Of a DNA stretch of 64,000 bases, positions 56,259 to 64,000 are shown one piece after another. The notes beneath the pieces were generated by a model. The model saw only the letters and a list, made by a program, of their open reading frames with translations, ran no database searches and had not been told where the DNA came from. Source of the DNA: Mangifera indica (taxonomy: Eukaryota; Streptophyta; Magnoliopsida; Sapindales; Anacardiaceae); NCBI RefSeq assembly GCF_011075055.1, contig NC_058156.1, positions 3,658,001 through 3,722,000 of the forward strand, given 5' to 3'. Each line of letters begins with the position of its first letter. The stretch's first letter is position 1. The position numbers were made by a program, and so were the translations under genes.

Positions 56259-56590
56259 ACTACCCTTAGGGCTGGATTCGAGCAGAGCCAAGCTCGAACA
56301 TAGGCAAACTCGATATCAACTTGATAATTGTTCATTCGAGTTGAGCCACGGCTCAAGCTCGTCGAACGTCAAGAAAATGCAGCTCGTGTTCGAGCTCGTT
56401 GGCTCGCGAGCTATTCGCGACTTTTAACAAGCCTAGCTCGGAATACATACCAAGTCGAGCTACTCACAAGCTTGGAACGAGCTGACAAATCGAATATGTT
56501 TCACGAGCCGGATATCAAGCTAGGCTCGCTTATTCTTAACGAGTCGAGCTATCGAGCGAGCTGTCGAGCCAAGCCTAACGATCTTGTTTA
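56259..56590. repeat. AGCTCG-rich repeat, possible DNA-transposon end
   Basis: About 330 bases with many AGCTCG or CGAGCT hexamers in both directions, starting GGGCTGGATTCGAGC. Clusters of short subterminal motifs in both orientations are typical of hAT-type and other DNA transposon ends, where transposase binds. The composition is markedly more GC-rich than the surroundings. No matching inverted terminus was found. Confidence 0.5.
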
Positions 56591-57500
56591 CAGGATCACA
56601 GTTTCAATTTCAAAATGTTATTTTCGTTTAAATCAATCTATTTATATATTTTAAATATTTTCATTGTTTGTTAATCAATCTATTTATATATTTTAAATAT
56701 TTTCAAGAATAAATGCAAAACTAATTCAATAGATAATAAATCCCTGCAACTTCCATTCTTGTTTGTTAGTTGTGTACAACGAGGGTTTTTCTTGTTTTCA
56801 TAATAATTTTTCATTTTCAGGTACTAACTTAATTGACTTGACTTTTTTTTTCCCATTTTAATCTGTATAAATCAATTTTAATTGGAATTTTTTCTTTAAA
56901 TAAATTAAAATAATTTTTTAATTGGATAAACAATTTTTCCTTAATTTGTATTTATTATACAAATAAATAATTTATTAATTGGATAAACGATATCTTTCAG
57001 TATTCTTGATTGTGTTTTTCCTACTTTCATTTTGCAACAATCTTCCTATTATTTTTAAGCAAGTTTGGAATAGGAGACCAACTTAGCGTGAGTTTCAATT
57101 AATTTGCATTACACCATCCATCCACCTGCTGTGAGTCTATGACACGTTGTGTAACTTCCATTCTTGTTTGTCAGTTGTATACAATGAGAGTTTTTCTGAT
57201 TTTTTTCATAATAATTTTTTATTTTTCGGACACTAATTTAGTTGACTTGACTTCTTTTATCACATGATAATATAAAAAATCATTCTTATATTTATAACAA
57301 AAGAATAATATTATATGCATAAATAACGATATATTATCTTGTGATTAAATAATTAAAAATTAAAGATAAAATTATACTCAAATTATTGTTTTATACACAA
57401 AAATGATACATATTATTTTATTGTTATAATAAAAAGGCACGTACAAAAACTTTCATCAACCTGCCGACCCATGATTCAGGAGAAACCAAATTAATTATTA
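56591..57500. repeat. AT-rich stretch with two direct-repeat pairs, no gene
   Basis: A 33-base sequence (AATCAATCTATTTATATATT plus 13 more bases) occurs twice, at 56631-56663 and 56673-56705. A roughly 100-base sequence beginning AACTTCCATTCTTGTTTGT occurs at 56748-56843 and 57153-57253 with about a dozen differences. No coding signal. Confidence 0.75.
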
Positions 57501-57659
57501 GCTTAGCTATTGACACTTTACTTCATTAGTTATAGCTTTGAATGCAAAGATATGATCTTAAGATGGTAAACCCAGCAAAAATGGAAAAACGGCCATAGGA
57601 TCTGTGATTATCCTGGAAAGTTGACCTGAAACATGCAATTTTCAACTGTAAAACAAATT

Positions 57660-58375
57660 CATATTGAATGCCACGTGAGGACCAAGTCAAGCACCAGTTC
57701 CAAACGGTCATAGCATCTGTGTTTATTATCCTGGAAAGCTAATAATGCATTGGTTACAACAATTGCACCAACAACAATAGATGCTTGATGAGATTTGGAT
57801 GAATTTGAGCAGAAAGTTTGGTTGCAAGGCGACTGCAAATCTGCTGTCTCCGGCATGTTTCTTGTTGTACCAGTTCCAAAAGGTTCAGGTCTACTAGGAT
57901 TGATTCTACTTGAAGCACTGCAAGCCTTCAACAAGTAAAACCCAGCTGCACATAGCTCCAGATTGTTTTCATATAGAAATCCTTCATTCAGTCTCTTCAA
58001 AGCTTCATTAACCACATTAAAACAAAATCAAGTTCCATTTAGGTTTTTCAAGAAATCAGAGTAATTCTCAACCAAAAGATAGAATAAATCAAACAAAAGC
58101 TGTAGAAACTTGAATACTAGGAGGCACATTGCCAGACAGAGTATTGTTTCGAATGTCTAAAACTTCCAGAAGAGGAGCATCAGCTAATTTTTGCGGGATT
58201 GAACCAAATAAGCGATTGAAGCTCAAATCTAGTCTCCTTAACATACTCAGATCACCTAAACTTGCAGGGATTGCACCAGTGAGCTGATTAGATTGGAGAG
58301 CAACAACACTAAGCTTCTTCAAAGAACTGAGCTTGGTGGGTATGCTGCCTGTTAACTGGTTATAACAAAGCTGCA
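57660..58375 (-). pseudogene. LRR receptor-kinase ectodomain fragment
   Basis: Two exon-like pieces on the minus strand. 58375-58095 encodes leucine-rich repeats (NQLTGSIPTKLSSLKKLSVV, NQLTGAIPASLGDLSMLRRL, NRLFGSIPQKLADAPLLEVL), preceded by a TGTAGTGTTGCAG acceptor. 58012-57700 encodes the capping region and membrane approach: RLNEGFLYENNLELCAAGF, a Cys pair, PETADLQSPCNQTFCSNSS, then KSHQASIVVGAIVVTNALL, the start of a transmembrane helix. This is the juxtamembrane organisation of plant LRR receptor-like kinases at the cell surface. The kinase domain and the N-terminal repeats are missing and the helix runs into unrelated residues (LAFQDN) at about 57715, so this is a fragment. Confidence 0.8.
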
Positions 58376-58930
58376 ACACTACAAAGCATATGAAGAACCA
58401 TAAATAGGTCACAGATTAGACACACAGCACCAAAATATAAAACTCAACAGAATATGCCATGCAAGCTTCAAACTTTACAGAGAAAACACGGAAACTGATA
58501 AATGAATGACTGTATATGGAAAACTTTTACCCCAAATTATCCACCACTAACCATGAACAAACACAGATTAAACAATGTAACTCAGATTATATGTCAAGAA
58601 GATATCAATTCTCTTTTTCCATATGTCAAGAAGTTGCACAAACAGAGATCCCATTTATACTTCTAGGTCCTCCATAACAAGCAACACAGATTAGCACAAT
58701 TTTCACAGTCGAAACACAGCCAGATAGAACAAATTATGAAGGTATACATGTACTTATTAATGCAGTGAACAAAAATAAGGCATATCAGTGTACCAACAAG
58801 ATCTGATTTCAATAATGCAAATAGTAACAAGTGAAAGAGATGCCACCAATATTATGAATGACAACTGAAGATGATAGATATAAATGTCATCTTATATTAT
58901 GAATGACAACTGATTTAAAAATAAAAATAG
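58376..58930 (-). other. no gene seen
   Basis: Intron-like, AT-rich sequence between the LRR and deacetylase fragments; no coding motif recognised. It could be intron captured with either fragment. Confidence 0.5.
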
Positions 58931-58934
58931 AAAG

Positions 58935-59098
58935 AAACCTGGCCCTCGCTCTTTCATTTAACAGAAAACTTGCTGCAATAGCCACATTGTTATATAGACA
59001 GAATCCCATTGCTTCATCTTTTTCAGCCTGATGGCCAGAAGGCCTCACAACAGCAAAAGCAGAATTCAATTCTCTTTTGGCAACTTTGTCTACCAACT
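58935..59098 (-). pseudogene. class II histone deacetylase exon fragment
   Basis: The minus strand encodes [20 protein letters not shown] followed by AMGFCLYNNVAIAASFLLNE. This is the loop around the paired active-site histidines of plant HDA5/HDA18-like lysine deacetylases, where the family reads RPPGHHAE. Here it reads RPSGHQAE: the second histidine is Gln and a Pro is Ser, which would remove catalysis. An acceptor-like CAATAG precedes the piece at 59098. Only one exon of a gene that normally has many is present, and it directly follows the deoxyhypusine hydroxylase remnant on the same strand. Confidence 0.75.
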
Positions 59099-59109
59099 AT
59101 TGATATAAC

Positions 59110-60365
59110 ATTCAGATTGGACTTTCCCAACCGTTCATATTCGAGCATGCTCAGGGCAACTTCACAGCTCTGTGAAACAATATGCTCAGGATCCCTGGCA
59201 ACTTCCTCAAGAAGCGCCACACTGTGGTTATCTGCAAGTGTGGCAAATTCCTCAAGAAGTGCCACACTATTTCCTAGTTAATCATCAAGTTCAGAGAATG
59301 CATCATGCACTCAACCAAGAAAAATAAGTACCAGAAAAAAAATCAAGTAATAATACCTACCAGCAATGGAACCAAGAGCTTCAGCAGCTTCATGTCTGAC
59401 CATGGGATGCTCCTTCAAATCCCTGAGTACATTACAAAGCGCAGCAGACGCAGCTTTGTTTTGCAATTGCCCCAACACATAAGCAACCTGCATGCCACCA
59501 CAAACAAAAACATCTAAAGATCAGAAAATTTAGAGGATACAAACCACATCAAGAAAGACATGATTCACGTTAACAATCTCTAGTAAACCTTCATCAAAAG
59601 ACCAAGAACCAGAACCATTTTTTCTTGACAAAATAATTCTGGCCAAATTCTTAAAAATTGCTGTAACAGTAAATCTTCATCCACATCCAGCAGATATCAA
59701 ATAATTACAATTTTACATCTACCAAAATGGAACCCTGGCACAGGCTTAAAGAGTCACAGATCAACTAGATTAAACTTGACAAACCTCATGCTTCAGCAGA
59801 GCATTTTTTCGCGCCTAAAGAATCAATTATAACAGAAACAGCTTCATCTCCACTGTTGTTTCGAAGTGCAAAAAGTGCTGCATATCGTTCATACATCCCT
59901 TTTGCTTCATCCAGAAGAACTTCTCTTAAAATCAAATAATGTCAGTCAGCAAATTAACCATTATACAACATTCTCAATCATGAATCCATTGATTTTTTTA
60001 GGACAAAACAGACCTTGGCTCGTCAACAGAACAGCATAATGAAGTTGGTGCAGCTGGGTCAACAGACATGAAAGGTGATTTTTCTACCACAGATGATCCA
60101 AACAATTGCACCCAGAGCCTCTGCTGCCTAATATTAACATTATAAATAATGTAAACAACAATAGTAACCAAAATAAACAAAGAAGAAAAACAAAAAGGAG
60201 AAAGGAACGATGGTAACTTGCCTCATGACGAACAATCGGATGCAAAGAAAAAATCATTCAAAACTGCTTCAAAAAAAGCAGGGATAGCTTCAGCATCTTG
60301 CATTTGACCCAAATCAAATGCAGCCTCATGCGCCAACAAATTTTAAGAATCCCTTGTAGTTGCAA
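59110..60365 (-). pseudogene. DOHH: deoxyhypusine hydroxylase pseudogene
   Basis: Five exon-like blocks in the right order on the minus strand, each with HEAT-repeat sequence of DOHH, the di-iron enzyme that finishes hypusine on eIF5A. Block 1 (about 60365-60235): [20 protein letters not shown], with a stop just before it and a frameshift before PIVRHEA. Block 2 (60130-60001): AEALGAI, then, after a shift and loss of about one repeat, EKSPFMSVDPAAPTS. Block 3 (59935-59786): [30 protein letters not shown], with an extra A before LLKHE. Block 4 (59488-59361): [38 protein letters not shown], with clean splice borders. Block 5 (about 59260-59110): [34 protein letters not shown], with an in-frame 45-base duplication. 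Iron-binding HE pairs survive in blocks 1, 3 and 4. The N-terminus and last residues are missing. Not functional. Confidence 0.88.
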
Positions 60366-61075
60366 CCCAGCGAAAAAGAATGCGTTGACCATGTTGTGAA
60401 TGAACCCAGCTAGCAGTGCTGTGATTACTGTATATGGGTCAGTTATGAACCCCAAGGAGCCTGTTTCACAATCAGCTTATGGTTGAGGCAGAACGGGATT
60501 CCCGAATTCAAGTTCAAAGAAAGTTTTTGCCAGTAAATATTTCTTTCCTACCCAAACTTTAATAACATAAAAATTTCTTTCCACATATAAATTTTTTTTG
60601 ATTTTACCCTAACTCATATAACATTAAGAATTCAAGGAAAGATAGGGATCACCTGAAATATATTTGTTGCTGATTTCACAGCCATTTCTAGAATACAGAA
60701 TAAGCAGGTTAACCATGCCCATGAAAGAAGCTTCCTGAAATCAACAGAGAATAAGCTTTCTGGTAAGGGGTAACTGAACAAATTTTATTAGCAAATTGGT
60801 TCACAGAGTGACAGATGAACAAAAGGAATTTGATGGAAAAAAGAATTACCACTCTAAATCATGCCATAAAGCAACAAATTCCCCTCCATCAATGAATGTA
60901 AGAAATCCACTCTATATCTTTATTTATCTGGCAAGATAATCTCAGCAATCTCGTTTTCAACTTCAATCTTCAAGAGATTAAAAATTAATGAAAGCTATTA
61001 ATCATACTACAAACAGTTAAACGAAAAATTAATTTAAAGATCATACAGTTGTGATAAGTTATTGACTACCTCATC
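60366..61075 (-). other. unassigned; one exon-like segment
   Basis: No recognised gene. On the minus strand 60735-60652 is framed by a TTGATTTCAG acceptor and a CAG/GTGATC donor and would read EASFMGMVNLLILYSRNGCE and on, but I do not recognise it. Its last 17 bases (60651-60667) recur at 63945-63961 before a similar donor upstream of the hAT gene. Confidence 0.35.
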
Positions 61076-63564
61076 TTATTTCTTTATATTATAACGTGTT
61101 CTCATCCAATCAGCTCCACACCTAAGCATGTTGACTATTTTTGGCGATAGAGTTGACCTGTACGTGTCAATCACTCTACTACCCACACTAAATATGCTCT
61201 CTGAAGCCACTGTTGTAATAGGAATTGCTAAGATATCGACTGCCATTTGTGAAAGCACTTTATACTTATATTGATTGTCTCTCTACTAGTGAAGCACATT
61301 AAAGTCGACTGAGTTGACATCATCAGATATCTCAACACAACGTTTATCTAGATAAATTTCTAACTCAGACATCTTGGTTTCTTCTGAGTATGTTTTCTCC
61401 TTATGATTCTTTAAACAGATCCAACTATATCCAAGACCATAATGTCTAGTCTTTGAATATCGAGAGTTTGATGATTTATCTACAAATCAAATGTTAAAAC
61501 TTATGATATGTTATAAAGTTTCATTTAATGACAATGATCTAATGTACCTGATGTACTTGATGGTGCTTGTTGGGTCTTTGGTTGATGTTGTGGATGTGCA
61601 AATACAGTTGATGAATTTCTTGATGACAATATGTCAATGTATTCTTCGTATAATTTTTCTAACGCGCTTTTGACATTTTCTATCTCCATAGGGGCATTTT
61701 CTTCACCATATAAAGTGGGAAATGCCAAAGTAATCATAAGAAACTTTATCCTGAAATCATCACAAGCAAACTAATTAGTTAGAAACATGTTCTTTATATA
61801 CATATATATTATAATAAACCCAAGTAAATTAATTACCTTGGATCCATAATGCTAGCAATCGCCATAAGAAAATTCACCTCACCCCAATATTTGTCAACTT
61901 TTTCTGACATTGCTCACACCATCATTGATTTAGAATAATCTTCATCAAATTCTCACTCTTTAAATACCTCTTTTATCCTAAACACTTCTTGTAAATACCT
62001 ATTTGCAGTTGTATACTGCGACCCAGAAATTAATTTTATTATATCATCAAATATTTCTAAAAAGTCACAGACGACCTCTAATCTCTCCCACTTTCCCTTG
62101 TCGGGCAATATATATAGCTTAACTCAACAAACATAAACCGAAGAAAGACCTCTCTGAACTGTAGTGTTGTCATTAGCATTTTGTATGTACTATTCCATCG
62201 TGTAGCACAATCCAAAACTAGCTTCCTTTCTTTTATTCCACACTACATAGCAATTTTCGTAAAAATTTTTTGCCTTGCCTCACTAGCTCTTATAAACTTC
62301 ACACTTTCCCGAATATTGTCTATGATGGGTTTAATCACGGTCACCCCATCCTGAACTAACAAATTTACAATATGGGCAGTGCATCTAACATGGAAAAGTT
62401 TTTCATCAAACAACAAAGGTCTCTGCATTTGAAAATCTTCCTTCAATCTTCTAACACAACTGTCATTTGCAGTAGCATTATCTACTGTGACAGTTTCCAC
62501 TTACAAACAAAATTAATGAATATTAATGAAATGATATGCGATAAAATTATATGTGTATTTTGATAAACAATTTGCAAATTTGATTTTACCTTATGTTCAA
62601 TCGCCCAACCCTTTAGATAGTCAAAAATTGCTGCTGCAATGTCTATTCCTCTCCTAGATGGAGGTAGGTGCACAAAATTTATAATTTGTTTATTTAAGGA
62701 CCATGACTGGTTCACCCAATGTGTCGTGAGTACCATATACTCAATATTTTGATGATCTGACTTCCAAAGATCAGTAGTAATACTAATCCTTCTAGTCTCC
62801 TCAAAAGTCTTCTTCAATCTCTCACCCTCTGCTTGATAAACCCTAAAGCAATCAGCTTTTACTTGTTTTCTTCCAACTTTTTCATAAAGAGGTTGCAAAA
62901 CGTGACAAAAATTAATGAAGTTGGGGTGCTCGACAAAATTAAACGGCAATTCAGATATTATAACCATATGGGCTAAGGCCTCTCGAACCTGAAACACCAA
63001 CACCATTATCATTGCATTAGTTAATATAATTAATTTCATAACAATTTTATAGTAATAATATAGGTTAATAATTGAACTCAAACTGACTTTGGGATGCTCA
63101 TAATTAGTATTTGTTTTCACCACAGTTGGAGTAGGTACCCCTAAGGTTGAACGCTCAAAACCCAAAATAGTTTGTCCCCCCACAACTAAGTCTTTCCCCA
63201 TTGTTTTCTTCCTTTCAACACATTGACCTATATGTCGTGTCAAATAGGAAGTAGCCTTGGTCTTTTACAATTTCAACTTTTTCTGGCAATACTTGCAAAC
63301 CGCATATGTAGCATCGCCAATAGTAACAAACATATCTTTTGGATAACACTCCCAAACAACTGATGTTTTCCTCCCCTTAGTAGATGGAATAACAGAAGAT
63401 GGTGCTTCCGTTTGGCTTTTAGGACGTTCAGTTGCTTCAACTTCTTCACTTGAAGCTGAGACATCAAAATCTCCTATTACAGCCAAATCAATATCCACAT
63501 CATTAATAGGTGCTTCAATTTGCACCGATTTTCTCTTAATTGATGCACATACAGAAGGAGTCAT
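61076..63564 (-). pseudogene. hAT transposase (zf-BED, RICESLEEPER-like), lesioned
   Basis: The start is an ATG at 63564 (MTPSVCASIKRKS). The BED zinc finger lies at 63370-63215: VVWECYPKDMFV, CKYCQKKLKL, then an in-frame TAA at about 63265 and, in the same frame, YLTRHIGQC (the CxxC and HxxxC halves are thus separated by one stop). The catalytic region continues after an intron (about 62989-63087): FINFCHVLQPLYEK, RRISITTDLWKSDHQNIEYM, and, after a second intron near 62501-62589, VTVDNATANDSC and VRCTAHIVNLLVQD, the hAT DDE landmarks. The central part (62240-61840) has stops. After further introns (about 61752-61837, 61484-61550), the C-terminal dimerisation domain ends the protein: VDILAIPITTVASESIFSVG and STLSPKIVNMLRCGADWM. 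The protein normally cuts and inserts a hAT DNA transposon in the nucleus, or acts as a domesticated DAYSLEEPER-type regulator. At least one stop argues for a pseudogene. Confidence 0.85.
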
Positions 63565-64000
63565 CGTGCTTGCAGTAGATACTTACGATGAAGCTGAGAC
63601 ATCAAAATTAGCTGAGAAAAGTAGTTGGTAAAATAAGCTACATCAATTGGCCTATTTAATTCATGTCAACTGAATCCAAACACTCAAATTTTTATGGCCG
63701 AATGACTACTTCCCACCTAAGGTTTGATGAAGAGCATTTCTAAGACACACAACCAACAATTTTGCTGTTAATAACCCAGCTGTCTACATCCAACACCAAC
63801 AACGTAGTTTCAACAATAAAATTTTATATTAAAAATTAAAAAATTAAAAACCCCCAATTCAGAAACCCTAATTCCAAAGTTAGGGTTCAATCAATTTAAG
63901 GCAAAAATTAAAAAATTGAAAGTGAAAAAAATGGAAAAACACAAACCTGAAATATATTTGTGTCATCCACGTCGTTGCCGTTTTCAAACTTCTTGTCATA
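63565..64000 (-). other. upstream region of the hAT gene
   Basis: Probable 5' untranslated exon and intron: on the minus strand CAAATATATTTCAG/GTTTGTG near 63948 is a good donor. The 19-base GAAGCTGAGACATCAAAAT (63589-63607) duplicates coding sequence at 63453-63471 (FDVSASSE). The element end lies beyond the window. Confidence 0.4.

Noticed and set aside
60258..60455. Hydrophobic ORF (PYTVITALLAGFIHNMVNAF) as a membrane protein
   Set aside because: Its second half overlaps deoxyhypusine hydroxylase sequence in another frame ([12 protein letters not shown]), so the reading is probably spurious. The first half is unexplained.
1..64000. tRNA, rRNA, organellar or bacterial genes
   Set aside because: None recognised. 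The only tRNA-like sequences are retrotransposon primer sites.

Overview
The window reads as AT-rich, repeat-dominated plant nuclear DNA, of the pericentromeric or gene-poor kind. The evidence is the stack of plant-type LTR retrotransposons (Ty1/copia, Ty3/gypsy chromoviruses, Athila-like elements), a plant-type hAT transposase with a BED finger, and remnants of plant or eukaryotic genes (FIP37, an LRR receptor kinase ectodomain, a class II histone deacetylase, deoxyhypusine hydroxylase). The species cannot be fixed from the sequence; a eudicot is likely. I see no intact host gene, no rRNA or tRNA gene and no bacterial or organellar operon.

Layout. 1-2206 is a decayed copia fragment (+). 2207-6657 is a decayed gypsy element (-) whose 5' LTR is cut to about 30 bp. 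6689-11609 is a copia element (-) abutting a second copia fragment (+) at about 11610, so the two lie back to back. 13571-20054 is a third copia copy (+) with a partial 5' LTR that carries a large palindromic TATG/CATA microsatellite. 20055-21316 is an isolated gypsy LTR (-). 21317-23690 is an Athila 5' end with gag (+), cut by another copia LTR and leader (23691-25560). 26729-36037 is the youngest and best-preserved element, a Tekay/Del-like chromovirus whose two LTRs of about 2.1-2.2 kb carry a 33-bp tandem array. 36346-43562 is a SIRE-like copia element reduced to gag; its 3' LTR contains a solo gypsy LTR with a perfect 5-bp target duplication. 46079-52425 is an Athila element (-) with most of pol deleted and another solo gypsy LTR in gag. 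54048-56258 is a truncated Reina-like gypsy element (-).

Host-gene remnants occupy part of the last 11 kb. Three consecutive FIP37 exons (+) lie at 53524-53930. Pieces of an LRR receptor kinase, a histone deacetylase and deoxyhypusine hydroxylase lie head to tail on the minus strand at 57660-60365. All show frameshifts, stops or lost catalytic residues. Functionally unrelated gene pieces in one orientation suggest capture by a transposon (Helitron or Pack type), though no element ends were identified. The window closes with an almost complete but lesioned hAT transposase gene (-) at 61076-63564.

The genes do not form a pathway. The organising principle is serial nesting and decay of transposons. 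Long open frames in the Tekay polyprotein (29424-31922 and 32097-33749) are the only extended coding sequence. They start at non-ATG codons and are separated by two opposing single-base indels, so they are segments of one broken gag-pol reading frame.
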